Source: Trichuris trichiura (taxonomy: Eukaryota; Nematoda; Enoplea; Trichinellida; Trichuridae). From it: a DNA stretch of 64,000 nucleotides. The stretch spans positions 3,100,001-3,164,000 of the forward strand of contig JBAJFE010000004.1 in assembly GCA_037903355.1 (NCBI GenBank), given 5' to 3'. Positions 24,138 to 36,086 of the stretch are shown one piece after another; within the stretch, counting starts at the first letter, position 1, and the number at the start of each line of letters is the position of its first letter. The notes under the pieces were generated by a model. It saw nothing but the letters and a program-made list of their open reading frames with translations. It had not been told where the DNA came from and did no database searches. The translations under genes were made by a program, and so were the position numbers.

Positions 24138-26741
24138 ATGACCGCGCTGGAGTTTAGCGGCAGCCTGCTTGCGCTAGTCGGGCACGACGGAATTCGTGGC
24201 TACGATTGCGCTGAGAGGCGAGAAATTTTCCACTACGTTCCCATAAGCAATCTCAGCGCAAATATGTCATGCATTACGTGGCAGCCACAATTGGTAGCTT
24301 TTAGTTGATATCTCAGCAAAATATTGTCCACCTTTCGATCGTAGGCGACTAGGAAGAAGACTGATCGCAAAGTTAAACCGGACTTGGTTGCCGTAGGTTG
24401 TAGCAGCGGTGAAATACTTATAGTCAGCGTCAAGAGGCAGAAACTTGTAACTGTACTGGTTAGTGTGTCATTTTGCGTTGTCCATTTTTAAAGAATTTCC
24501 CATTTATTTCTCCAGAAGGATGAGGAGTGCGACAGTGTGACTAGCATTGACTGGTCCATCAGCAACGAGCTGTTTTCCGGTTCAAGTGATGGTCGAATTT
24601 TTTGCTGGGATTTCAAGAATGCCAAAAAAGCAAGGTAATGTGTTCGTTGTGTTTTGTTATCTTGTACGAACAGGATAAAATCCAGGCAGTGGAAAGGCCA
24701 CGATTCCTCCGTCGGAAGTATCCGTTGCACTCCAACAGGCTCTGAACTCCTTTCCGCCAGCAGAAACATCAAATTGTGGGATTTGAAGTCCAACGTTTGC
24801 TTGACAACGTTTTCCGGCCACGAAGCTCCTGTATCTGAGCTTAGACTATCGTGGTCCAATGGAAGCTGCCATGAAGAGTGCGTAATAATTTCAGCAGCGA
24901 AAGGTGATCGCTACCTTTACGTTTGGTGAGATGCGACAATTCACATTCTAATAATTCATACGTGCATGTTGGCTTGAGGCCTTTCCAATTGAAGGGGAAG
25001 GTGAGGAAGCCCTTATGTACATTCGCCATTGCCAAGGAACCTTTGGGTTTCACCGTTGCTACTGCTCCTGACAAAGCTAACGCAAGTTTATCCATGTTTT
25101 TTGTATTCTTCTTTCTTCTAACTCCTTTGTATGCTTTCTGTAGGCGGTCTACATCATGGTCACCGGTGAGGATGGTCGTCTGGACATATTTTTCTTGCAG
25201 ATTTCCTCTTCGTAAGTTGTTTCCTCTCTTTTCGCTTTCCGAATTCTTATCTCCCAGTGCCGACTCGTCCGTCGAGCTCGTATGCTCGGTTGGAATAGAG
25301 ACAAACGAAAGTCCGTCTAAAAGGCTTCCAATTTTGGCTGCTCACATGCTGTCAAGCAACCTTAACGTAACGTTGTTGTACGGATTTTCGGCCCGTTTGG
25401 CAATTGAACTTCTGGTAATATCCTAGCTCGACTTTTTTAAAACTTACTTGGCCGCTTGCAGCACCTAAACACGCTGAAGCAAGAAGCAGTATTGAAAAGG
25501 GAGGACCCTTTACGAAGCAGAAGCATAGCGTTGTTGGAGAATTCCATTTCAAAGGTTGGGTTTTTGCCAAGTTTGGTTTTGCTCTTTGTTCCCTCCGTCT
25601 CTGTTCAGGTGAAAAGGCCCATTGTAAGCGAAAAGCGGACGAACTTTTTGTTCTCCGAGGGCGCGTCGTCATTGCGCCCCCAGAAGAAGTCAAAGAAATC
25701 GTTGGCGGGAGTCAGCGAGGTTTGTTTAAGGCTACCGTGCGTCTCATCGTTGCATCTTCCTTTTCTAACGGTTCAGGATTCGATGGAAACTCGTTTGGTC
25801 GAATTATTTCGGGAGACAAAGGAGAAAAAAGTCGACGATGAAGCCCAGCTTGCAAATCACTCACTTGCCGTTCTGTTGGTTCAAGGGTTGCATAGCAGGG
25901 ACAAAGAAATTCTTACCGTATGAAAGCTTACCGTTTGTTAAAGTAATGCTAAGCTCGTCTACCGAAGGCGGTATTGCAAAAGACTGATGAACAGACTATT
26001 AAGCCAACAGTACGAGCTGTCCCTTCAGCCCAAATTGTTCCCTTGCTTGAACATATTGGATATCGCCTACGCCGGGAGAAAATGTACGTCGATTACTCTA
26101 TTCTGTTATTTATCTTGCACAGTAATTCATCCTTTAGTCGGCATTCCTACTACATATGGTTGAAGCATGTCGTGGCTGCGCATTCGAACTATGTGACAAC
26201 CGTACGATAACGTAAAGTTGATTGTATACTTAGTTTGTATCTACGATAGGTGCAGCCCGCCAAAGAAGTTCTTTACGATATATTTCGACAGATCAACGCT
26301 AGAATGCCATTGTTATCAAAAGTAGTTGATCTGAGTGAGCGACTTGCCTTCCTCACGAAACGTTGGTCTTGCGAATCCACTGATGACGTCACAGTAGATA
26401 ACAATCACGCCGCTGAATTGAATGGTTCAAATGAGCAGGGTAATTTCCTTTTCTTTAAAGCTCTTAAAAATTCGCTTATAGAAGGCTCTAGTTCGGACGA
26501 AAGCGAAGACTCGTTCGAATTTGAACAGCCGACTTGCAGCGAAAGTTTGTGGACCAAAATTTCTCCTTTACCGCTTTGGGAGAGAGGTAAAGAAAGAGAG
26601 GATGCGCGGAATGAAAGTGGAATCGATCTACGCTCCGTCGTGTCGGAACGGCGCACCGGCCTAACCAATGGCCACGCAACACTTGACAAGCGTTCCTTTG
26701 ATGAAACAACATCGTCTGAGGACGAGTCAACGAGCTCGTAG
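24138..26741 (+). CDS. WDR43: WD repeat protein WDR43/UTP5 homologue (ribosome biogenesis)
   Basis: Multi-exon gene from ATG 24138. Readable exons include 24138-24293, 24345-24458, 24516-24634, 24674-24925, about 24979-25085, about 25144-25211, 25258-25414, then from 25462 onward several short exons to the stop at 26741. The N-terminal half is a WD40 propeller: PDLVAVGCSSGEILIVSV, ELFSGSSDGRIFCWDF, GSELLSASRNIKLWDL and GEDGRLDIFF. The middle has KRLPILAAHMLSSNLNVTLL. The C-terminal Utp12-type helical domain shows HSLAVLLVQGLHSRDKEIL, SAQIVPLLEHIGYRLRRE, WLKHVVAAHSNYVTTV and EVLYDIFRQINARMPLL. An acidic Ser-rich tail ends the protein. This order matches WDR43, the metazoan Utp5 of the t-UTP subcomplex of the small-subunit processome, which acts in the nucleolus on pre-18S rRNA transcription and processing. 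Exon borders after 25085 are approximate, and the exon 5/6 junction phase is unresolved. Confidence 0.88.
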
Positions 26742-29214
26742 TTGATCTAAGAAAGTAAAGTTGCGCGCTTCCCTACTCAACGAGCGTCCGGATAAAATTC
26801 AAGCTTGCAAAACGCGATTTAAAGTATGAGCTTTTTTAATAGCAACGGTTTAAAACGGAAGAATAATCAGAGTTTTGTTTAGCTTCAAAATTGAGGCTTT
26901 CTGGGCAGTGATTCGAGCGACGGTGCGCAGGTTAGGATGCACACAACAGTTTTGATAATGTAGAGTGCAGCACTAAATGATACGAAGGTTTCATTAAAGA
27001 AAATCAGGTACACCAGGTTTACGATCTGTTGTACTGTACTTCCTATTAGCTGATGTGAGTTGTTGGCTGCAGCGTCGGGTGCGACGTTGGTCAGCTTATG
27101 TTCGCCTTTTTCTGCGCGCTGTCCTCCTTTCGTTTCGCTGGCCTATGAAGACCATTAATAGTTGTCGAAGGGTTGATCATGCTACGAAGTGGCAAACGAT
27201 ATGCGTCGCTGCTGCTGGGACGCCTGTGGACGGCATAGCTATCACTTCGAATGCCAATTGACGATATGAGACGAATGGCTATCGACGGGCGTTGGGAAGG
27301 GGGATGAGAATGCCCATCTATGGGATGGAAGCATGAAAGATATGGCCTCACAGATCAGGCATGGGGACCTGACAGGGCGCCTTCAAGTGCCCGTGCTTGG
27401 AAAACGAACACGGTTTACTTGTCGCTTTACCAATGTTAAGCTACAGCATAAAGTGACGTAGCGTGAAAGTGGACGACCAAATCAAGTACGCTCGATGGCT
27501 CCAGTTCGTGCAAATCAGCCGGCGCTATTCGTTAAAGATATTTAGTCATGGACATCCAGGCTGGAGGGCAGGTTCCAAGCACTGCAGTCCTTATTTTTTT
27601 CAGTGGTTTCTCGTCTGCAACGCCTACGCTAAGCATTCCAAGCTGTGCTTTTAAAGATATTCCATAAAGATATGCTAAATAAGAGGGCGCCTTCGACAGC
27701 TGGTTCATGGGACACGGTTTACTTGTCGCTGCGCCAATGGTCGATAAAAGTTGTCAAGATAAACAAGGTGCTAAGCGAAGTGGCATGGAATGAAGAATAA
27801 AAGGAACGTCAATATATGGTCGTAACAGTAATGTGCTACGTCGACCTATGTTGGCGTTGGATGCGCAATGAGGCGTCCACAAATCCATACTTGTTGTCCA
27901 ACCCTATCTTTTATCCGGACGACTACGTCCTCCTGTCATTATTAGCATGTTTTATGGTCCTTCATTTTATTCCGTTGAAGAATAAACGAAATTTGCCAAC
28001 TTTGTCGTCTTACAGATGCTCCGTCATTAGCTCGCGCTCCGCTGTAGCTGATCAAAAGGAATGCGACTTACCATTGGATTGCTTTGTAGCTTCAAGCGCG
28101 AACTGCGTAATTTGCATCAGTAGCGGCGAAAATAAGTAAGAAATGTCGTTAGTCAAAAAGAATAGACGAGCAAAGAAGGCGCAGCACAACCGCGGCGGCA
28201 AAGGCTCTCGATGTCGCTCGCTGAAAAAATGCTTCCACTTTTCTACCTGCCTTAATATGCCTTAAGCTCAGCGCGGTTAATTTTTTTAAAAAAATAACAC
28301 GACCTGTCAGCTATCCAGACAGTCTGAAATGTCAGTGTACGGAAAATTGAATCTTACGCAGCGCAATGGATTCCATGTACCTCACTATCATTCTTACTGT
28401 ACGTGAAACGCACTTTTTCGTTTATAACAGAAATACACGAACGAACCTCTTGTGAAATAGCTCGAATCAACGTGTTTTACGAAAACCCGCCTAGTCGTTG
28501 TACAATGTTATTTTTTTAGCTTTTAAGTTGGCTCAACTTTTAGTTCGCAGTTTTGCTGTGCAATGTCCCACTACTCTAATACGCCTTAAAAAAAAAGAAA
28601 TAACTTGATTTGTGCAGCTGACGATAACTAGCGCAGACGTTGCACCGAGTTGATAGAACTATTCGTACTTGCGCATCATTTTACTGTACTCTTAGTGGCT
28701 AAATCCGGCTTGGCGTATTTGCAATTCCAAATCCAAGCCTCGCCTGGTCGATGCGTGAAAGCTCGTTAGTAGTGTCGCGAAGATTATTTTAATTTCCAGC
28801 GGTTTACGCAGGTCCGCGCATTACGTATTTTCTTCGTTGTCAGCTGACACGCGCATAGCTGCAGTGCAGTTCTATTATTTTAGTTGAACTTTTTATAGTC
28901 AATTTCCAAAGTCGTGCACGTAGGGCCTTAGGATTTCGTTATTTGATGCTAACGGCTGATCGGTTGTCGATTAAATGCATTATTGATCAGCTAGATAAGC
29001 AGGTCAGTTGCCGGCTTGCTCTTGCGTAGGCAGTGGGCAGGCGTTTTCTTCAATCGATCAACCCATCCGGTCCCATTTATGTCCAGTCTACTATTCATCA
29101 TCGTTGGCTTCCTCTTGCAAAAGTTGTTTTCGTCAGCATACGTTCACGTGACTCTTCGTTTCAGATCAAATCGTTCGTTGCCTCCTTTATTGTTGTTGTT
29201 GACAAATTCCAAAC
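26742..29214. other. Intergenic region between WDR43 and V-ATPase B
   Basis: No recognisable gene. A direct repeat of about 70 bp occurs near 27376 and 27687, sharing AGGGCGCCTTC and ACACGGTTTACTTGTCGCT. A 107-aa open frame at 27816-28139 with one hydrophobic segment (YVLLSLLACFMVLHFIPL) has no recognised family and no clear splice partners. The last part probably holds the promoter and 5' UTR of the V-ATPase gene. Confidence 0.45.
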
Positions 29215-31693
29215 ATGGCAACTGCAACCGTCTACAAGCCACCCGTGTATCACAATGCTGCGGATAAGAGGGCGGCTACCGAACACGCCCTGGCCGTTGT
29301 CCGAGATTACAATAGCCAACCGCGTCTTAGTAAGCTAAACTTCACTTTTCCAGGTTTATTATTTCCCTAATCATTCTCCACTTTAGGCTACCGTACAATC
29401 AGCGGTGTCAATGGTCCCTTGGTCATTCTGGACAATGTCAAGGTGCGCATTTTGCGTGTTCGCAACTTCTAGGCGACTAAGCCGGTTGTATTTTCATTGA
29501 AGTTTCCTCAATATGCCGAAATTGTCATTCTTACTTTGCCGGACGGCACAAAACGAAGTGGACAAGTCTTGGAAGTGGCCGGTTCCAAAGCCATCGTTCA
29601 GGTAATCTTTCTTAAAGGTTTTTCGTTAAGAATTTGATCCACTTGCAAACTTTGCAATCTCAAACCATGCGCCATAATAAGAACTTGGAAGTATTTCTAT
29701 CTTCCGCACGTAATAGACGTATTTTTCTTTGTTTTCATCACTACTAAATGTAGCACGTCCACAAGTGAATTCGCGCTGAATTTATCCACTCGCACTCGCG
29801 CAGAGCTGATTGTACAACTCGTAGCCTACGGAGCGCTAATTAAAGGTCCTTCTAGCTTATCCGTAACTCATTCATTCGTTAGATAAAGTTCATTGAGCGT
29901 CGTCATTGACCTTTTTGTTATTTTTTTTTCAGGTTTTCGAAGGCACTTCGGGAATTGACGCCAAGAATACGATATGCGAATTTACGGGTGACATCCTGCG
30001 CATTCCAGTATCCGAGGATATGCTTGGACGGATCTTCAACGGCTCCGGTAAACCAATAGACAAAGGACCAGCCGTTCTAGCCGAAGACTTTCTGGACATC
30101 AATGGTAAGAGGGGTAGCCTTTCTTGTACATCTTGTCTGAATATGCTTGATGAGGTCGGCTTAGTTTGAACAAAGCGCTTTGGTAATTTCAGGGCAGCCG
30201 ATCAACCCTAAAGGGCGCATCTATCCTGAAGAGATGATTCAAACAGGCATTTCGGCCATTGACGGAATGAACAGCATTGCCCGCGGTCAGAAGATACCGA
30301 TATTCTCCGCCGCCGGATTGCCCCACAATGAGGTGCGACTGCAGCGTTTTCCAGCCAATGACGTGACTTGTCGATGTTGTTAGATAGCCGCACAGATATG
30401 TCGCCAAGCAGGTTTGGTCAAATTTTCAAATAAGGACATTTTGGATAGCGACGACAATTTTGCCATCGTCTTTGCTGCTATGGGCGTCAATATGGAGACG
30501 GCCAGATTCTTCAAGCAGGACTTTGAGGAGAATGGCTCCATGGACAACGTATGTCTCTTTCTGAATTTGGCCAATGACCCAACGTATGTTGCATTGCAAC
30601 ATTTTGCTCGCTGCTTCACTTGTTACCAGCTCTTTAGGATCGAAAGAATCATCACGCCTCGTCTGGCTCTGACGACGGCCGAATTCTTGGCCTACCAGTG
30701 CGAAAAACACGTTCTTGTTATACTGACCGACATGAGCTCCTATGCGGAAGCTCTGCGAGAGGTCAGCGATTGGCCAATACGCAAACGACCTTATTTAAAA
30801 GACCTTTCTTGAAGGTATCCGCCGCTCGGGAAGAAGTTCCAGGAAGGCGAGGCTTTCCCGGTTACATGTATACCGATTTGGCTACAATCTACGAGCGCGC
30901 TGGCCGCGTAGAAGGTCGTAATGGGTCTATAACACAAATCCCCATTTTGACCATGCCTAACGACGGTGGGATTCTCGAATAGAGGGCCTTAGCACGGTGC
31001 GACTACTTTTTCCATTTTTAAGATATAACTCATCCGATCCCTGACCTAACCGGTTACATTACGGAAGGACAAATATACGTAGATCGTCAATTGCATAACA
31101 GACAGGTAGAGGGCACCACTGTTGAGCTGCTATTCGTAATAGGGATCGTTGCGCTGCAGATCTATCCACCAATTAACGTATTGCCGTCGTTATCTCGACT
31201 TATGAAGTCTGCCATTGGAGAGGGTATGACTCGAGAAGACCACTCGGATGTATCCAACCAGCTGGTACGTCTCCTAAACGTCCTTTTATGGCTTTGAAGG
31301 AAGTGTGTGTGCATCTGTTGTAGTACGCTTGCTACGCCATAGGAAAAGATGTGCAAGCCATGAAGGCAGTCGTTGGCGAGGAAGCTCTGTCGGCAGACGA
31401 CTTACTGTATCTTGAATTTTTGACCAAATTCGAGAAGAACTTCATTTCTCAAGGTACGATAACGCAAAGCACAGACTCTTGCGTACAACACGTAGTTGTA
31501 CATTGAGCTTTTTCTTCTCTAACGAACAGGCAACTACGAGAATCGAACCGTGTTCGACACGCTGGATATCGGCTGGCAGCTGCTGCGCATTTTCCCGCGC
31601 GAAATGTTGAAAAGAATACCAAAGAAAGTGTTGGACAAATACTATCCTCGCGACGCGACAGGTCGAGGCCATCGCGACGAGTCGAATCTGTGA
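29215..31693 (+). CDS. vha-12: V-type proton ATPase subunit B
   Basis: Twelve exons: 29215-29329, 29387-29442, 29503-29601, 29933-30104, 30193-30332, 30384-30583, 30638-30761, 30815-30965, 31023-31105, 31160-31264, 31324-31453, 31530-31693. All phases agree, giving about 512 aa, the usual length of subunit B. It begins [20 protein letters not shown] and continues with [93 protein letters not shown] and [20 protein letters not shown]. Subunit B is the regulatory nucleotide-binding subunit of the V1 sector, alternating with catalytic subunit A in the A3B3 hexamer that drives proton pumping into endosomes, lysosomes and across some plasma membranes. As expected for B, no canonical Walker A lysine loop is present. 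It is intact and converges with the minus-strand coiled-coil gene ending at 31993. The symbol is that of the C. elegans orthologue. Confidence 0.97.
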
Positions 31694-31992
31694 ACTGCTG
31701 ACCGCCATGGAGAAAGGGGAAATGATTCGATGCAAATTTTTGCAATTTTTATCGTCAGACTTCCGTTCATTAATTTGCATACAGATTTAACGGAGTGGGT
31801 GAGATAAGAGAGGAATGGTGCAACCGTGTTTTCTTTTTCACTTAATTCATCCCCGTATGCTGATTGCCTGTGATTACGCGCGTCAAGGCTGTTTTCCCTG
31901 AAATGTCCTTAGCGTAAATGATTTCGCTATTGAGTTTCATTATGAATTAAAAAATGGCAACAAGTTTTGGCTACGATTTGGTCGCTTACTGT

Positions 31993-33625
31993 TTATTCAG
32001 TTGGCGTCCGTCCGTGTTCGCTCGTTTGCGGCTGTTCGTCGTCCAATTCTGGATCCGGAAAGTCAACTTGAGACGAAAAGTCCTCAGTTTCAATGGTCGT
32101 TGTTTCCCGCTCCAACTGCTGCTCGGTAGGGCGCCGTTCGTCCGCTTTGGTCTCTTGGCTTTGTTTGGGCTTCGCGCGCGCTTTAGGGAATTTCCTTCTG
32201 AAATTTTTTTCCTCATTAGTGGACGCATCAGCGACCTTTGAATTGACCGTTTTTTAGACATTCACATCTCAGCGCGCGAAACGTATGCTTGAGATCGTCC
32301 CGCTGATCTCCTTAACCCTTTCGTGATGAATCTGATTAGGAAAATCTCCCTTTTTTGCTAGGTGATTTTGTTAACGTATTTATAGCGCGACTGGATCGTC
32401 AGTCGGGTCGGTTCCTCAGCTTGGTTCACTGACTAGCGGTATTACGCTATGAGTTTGCTACAACTTATTGCTTTTACGTTTTCCTTACGCGCCTGCTGCA
32501 CTTCTTCGCCATTCGTCGGGCCGCTGCTGTTTTAAGAATGAAATCGATCCCCATTAATAATTTACGTAACGTTATCTTGCTGTCATGACATTCTCACGCG
32601 CACATTGATAAGGAGACTGTTTTCTTTGTTCAATATTTTAAACAGTTGCGCCTCCTATTGTAGTGCATTCAAGTATGCAAATGAAACTTACTCTTTTATC
32701 GCTTTTTTCTGTGACATAGCAAAATCGGAAGGTGGCCGCTGCTTAGGTCGCTCCGTCTTTGCATTGCCTTCTTGGGATTGCTGAGCTTTCTGACTTTCGT
32801 TGGTCTCTTCATCTTCAGACCAGTCTGACCATCGAGAATATCGCCGTCTTATCCTCTTCGGTTTGGTTTGATGACTTTTTCGCTTTTCGGTTTCGTCAAT
32901 GCTCTCTTGAACCCATGTATCGTCGAAAGAGGTGTCAACCGTCTGCGACCCTTTGAAGTCCAACGGTTCTTCAAAGTCGCGAGGGTGATAGCTGTTAAAA
33001 CGCAGTGCCGGCACGGGTTCCGACGGGGTGGACGGCGTTTGCGGCTTGTATACTTCCGGTTGCTTTTCCCACCATTCCAACGAATCTATGTCGTCGGGAC
33101 GGCTATCCGGAATGGCATCGGGTTTGGCACTTTTTTTAACATTCTGCGTTGGGTTATACCTTTCCTGCTTTAGGCTATGAGGCCCAATTGTTCTTTGCTC
33201 TTCGTACACTTCCTGCTTTTCCTTGGCAAGGACAGCTTCAATTGCTTGTATCAGCTTTCTGTCCTCTTCGCGCTCCTTGATAAGCTGTTGCTCTTTGGCA
33301 TGTCTTTTTTCTTCTATTTGTTGCATTAATTCATCGTCGTATTGTTGCTTAGCATTTTTCTTTTCCTTCTGTAGGCTTGCCATTCCGCTGGAAACTGTAC
33401 TGCAGCTGAGACAGTGGGAGGCATCCTCAGGGGAGATGCGCGCCGAATCCAGTGGGGCTTCATCGTCTTCCCGAATACGTTCGTCCGAGTTCTGCAATTG
33501 GTTCCTGATTAGCATATAGTCCTCATTTGCATTTTATACAAATCGCACCGACGGCTAACATTTTCTACGGACTAGTCCTTACCTGAATATATTGAAAAGT
33601 ATTTGAAAGCTCACGCGTTGTCCGT
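31993..33625 (-). CDS. Coiled-coil protein (C-terminal part), weak CSPP1/CCDC66-like pattern
   Basis: Three minus-strand exons join in phase: 33583-33625, 32692-33521 and 31993-32197 (stop). The second exon encodes a charged coiled coil (KQQYDDELMQQIEEKRHAKE) followed by an acidic, Pro/Ser-rich region with tryptophans (DDIDSLEWWEKQPEVYKP, YSRWSDWSEDEE). The tail ends HGRTPTE. A YxxELxxQIEEK heptad pattern followed by charged helices recalls centrosomal CSPP1/CCDC66 proteins, but this is only a resemblance. The 5' end is not found: the first exon shown needs an upstream exon ending in phase 2. The Cys-rich ORF at 34977-36086 on the same strand may belong to the same gene. Its 3' end faces that of the V-ATPase gene, 300 bp away. 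Function is unknown. Confidence 0.65.
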
Positions 33626-33802
33626 CTGTTTCACCCCTTTCACCAAAGTCCGCATAAGTGACATTTAAACTAAACAAAACTGGCTTCATTTACAATCGTT
33701 TGGCAAACCTATGCGTCTAGATGGAATTCAGCGGCAAGCAACTATTTCTTCGAACTCTCTTTTCGTTGAGGATACAAATGTCTAAGAAAGATGGCATAGC
33801 GA

Positions 33803-34760
33803 CTTCTGCTCTCCTTATGCAAATTCTGTTGGTCTGTTAACGTTTCAATATCTTGGGATTTTTAAAATTATTCTTGATATAATTTATCAGAAAATCACAG
33901 AAAGCCGTCTCAAACCGCCGCCGCTATTGGGCATTTATAATAATCAATAACTTTTATTTGAACAGATATGGACGCAAGGAGGTGTTATCTTGAAATGCAA
34001 ATTTATTTCGTTATCTTTGATACTTGATTATCTTTGTAATTCAAATTCTTCAGTAGCCCAGCTGGCGATAACCTTTGCAAATTTCGATTGGCAAAGCTCG
34101 ATTTATCAGTTAGGGGAAGCTTCGGGTTAATATAACCTTTCTCCAGGCGGCGTTGCGTTTAGATAACAGAGAAAGTTAAGATAAAAAGGTGGAATTACCG
34201 ATTTTTGTAGAAAACTAGAATGGCTCCCTTTATGCAAGTGCTTAGACAGTAAAATGCTTTGTTGGCAGACCTTTCGCCTACGTAGGAGTTGATACTAGAC
34301 TAATACTTTGCGTTTGAAAAAGTTTTTTACAGTTTTAACCCGTTTTGTTTTCACATAACGTTTATTTCTGTCGTAAACGTTCTTCACGGAGCTTTCGGGT
34401 CCCACTTTGGCGCCGCCTGGAGAAAAGTTATATTAACCCGAAGTTTCCCATAACTGATAAAGCGAGTTTTGTCAATCGAAATCTGCAGAGGTAGTCGCCG
34501 GCTGGGCTACTGTATAATTTGAATTACAAAGATAATCAAGTATCAAAGATAGCGAAATAAATTTGCATTTCAAGATAACACCTCCTTGCGTCCATATCTG
34601 TTCCAATAAAAGTTATTGACTATTTTAAATGCCCAACAGCGGCGGCGGCATGAGACGGCTTTCTGTGATTTCCTGATAAATGAGACTACGAATAATTTTA
34701 AAAATCCTAAGATATTGTAACATCAACAGGCCAGCTGAATTTGCTTACGGAGAGCAGAAA
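33803..34760. repeat. Large inverted repeat P4 (about 350-bp arms)
   Basis: Arms 33803-34152 and 34412-34760 are inverted copies at high identity, sharing CAGAAAGCCGTCTCA, GATATGGACGCAAGGAGGTG and CTTGATTATCTTTGTAATTC. The 259-bp loop (34153-34411) contains AACGTTTATTTCTG and GGAGCTTTCGGGTCC, the core of the P1-P3 family, so P4 may be a larger relative. It lies between the coiled-coil exons and the Cys-rich ORF, possibly within an intron. Confidence 0.8.
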
Positions 34761-34976
34761 TAATGTGCTTTAGAATGCTAATAGAAATCCTACTTTGACC
34801 AAACTACTTTCCGCGTTCGTTATTGCTAAAACTGGAACTTTTTTATCCAGTTTTTAAAAACGCGAGATGCTAAGCTTTGACCAAGACCGTAAAAAGCTTG
34901 AATTTTGAAATTTCAAATGGACGCAAAACCCGCGAACGCTCTTGCCAGAAATCAATGCTCTCTTGATCGATAACTT

Positions 34977-36086
34977 CTATCGGAAGTGCGCGTGTTTTGA
35001 GAAGGCAGTTTTCAACGCTTGAATGCTCATTTGCGAAAGCGCAGTTTTCCCTTCCAAATAAGGCAACTGACTCACCTGTCTATGACGTTTTTCCGCGCAG
35101 TACGGACACAAATAGCGACAAGAATGATTGGCTGCTTCCTCTACGTGACAGCATATTGGGTAGGTTGGTACCGCCAAGCGGTGCGTCGGTATCATTGTTG
35201 GTCGGTCTTGGCGATTTAAAAAATTAAGCAAGTCGGTAGCCTGCGATTCTTTTCGACTGTCCATTGAAGGATAAGGTTTCCTCGTGCAGCTCTGCAAAGC
35301 CGCGCACTGCCTGCACATGGGCGAAGTTGTTGAGATCGTTGAGTACCCAATAGGCAGTTTAGGTGCAGTATCATAGTCATGCGCTACTCGTTCGTCCGGC
35401 AAAGTCGCATTAAGCTGAGGTACACTGGACATGTCGGCAGATGGAGTTTGCCCACTTTCACGAAAATGCTGATAGTTTCTGTTAGCTTCAATCCTGCTGT
35501 TTGAAAACGTTGCTTGCCAATCCGCTGGTCTCATCCAAGGGAACGAAGGGGCGTAAGGAGTAATTAAGCAATTACGATTATGCAAGTTTGGATAAAATGC
35601 ATTATTGCAGAGTTCACCGGAATATCCGTAAAAACCATTTGGGTCCGCACAGCAAAAGTATTGATCTGTTCCATTACCTGCGCAGGGCCAGTTGGAGCAA
35701 TGTGCTATGCACTCACGATCTGTCGGGTTCCCCATGCAATGGCGACAGTAAAAATGCTCGCGCGGTTCGTGAAGGCACTTATGATACAAATGATGGTCGT
35801 TCCCGGAGCGGCACGGATTTTTCGCCTTCGACTGCAATGGACCAAGTTGTCCGCTATGCTTTTCACAAGTCGCGTCACGTTCGTCGTCTACGAAAACTTC
35901 CGATTCGTCCAGCAAGTCCCTTTTGGGTTGTCGTCTGCGCAGAGCGGTAGCGGCCTTTTTTCTTTCGCTGGCAAGTCTTTCCAGATGGGTCTCATGAGCC
36001 AATGTTTGGAAATCTTCTGCACCGCGAGCGTGCGCCAAACAAAATGTGCTCGTAAGCGCCGGGTTGTAACGATAGGTTCTCACCAT
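34977..36086 (-). CDS. Cys/His-rich protein or exon, unrecognised
   Basis: A 369-aa open frame with coding-like composition. It has clusters of Cys and His: HKCLHEPREHFYCRHCMG, CIAHCSNWPC, YFCCADPNGF, MCRQCAALQSC and YPICCHVEEAANHSCRYLCP followed by YCAEKRHRQ. Spaced CxxC and CxxxxC pairs suggest metal binding, but no known zinc-finger fold was recognised. No signal peptide or membrane segment is evident; the N-terminus is basic and helical (HLERLASERKKAATALRRR). A strong splice donor (CAG/GTGAGT at 35076/35075) interrupts the frame after EKRHRQ, so the true exon may be 35076-36086 and continue into the coiled-coil exons downstream; phase then requires another small exon that I could not place. 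An upstream in-frame stop supports starting at or after 36086. Confidence 0.55.
   Translation of the reverse strand: MVRTYRYNPALTSTFCLAHARGAEDFQTLAHETHLERLASERKKAATALRRRQPKRDLLDESEVFVDDERDATCEKHSGQLGPLQSKAKNPCRSGNDHHLYHKCLHEPREHFYCRHCMGNPTDRECIAHCSNWPCAGNGTDQYFCCADPNGFYGYSGELCNNAFYPNLHNRNCLITPYAPSFPWMRPADWQATFSNSRIEANRNYQHFRESGQTPSADMSSVPQLNATLPDERVAHDYDTAPKLPIGYSTISTTSPMCRQCAALQSCTRKPYPSMDSRKESQATDLLNFLNRQDRPTMIPTHRLAVPTYPICCHVEEAANHSCRYLCPYCAEKRHRQVSQLPYLEGKTALSQMSIQALKTAFSKHAHFR

Noticed and set aside
27816..28139. 107-aa open frame with one hydrophobic segment
   Set aside because: No family recognised and no supporting splice signals; kept only as a note in the intergenic entry.
32868..33519. 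Plus-strand open frames opposite the coiled-coil exon
   Set aside because: They are antisense shadows of a biased minus-strand coding region; the minus-strand reading has a sensible coiled coil and phased splice sites.
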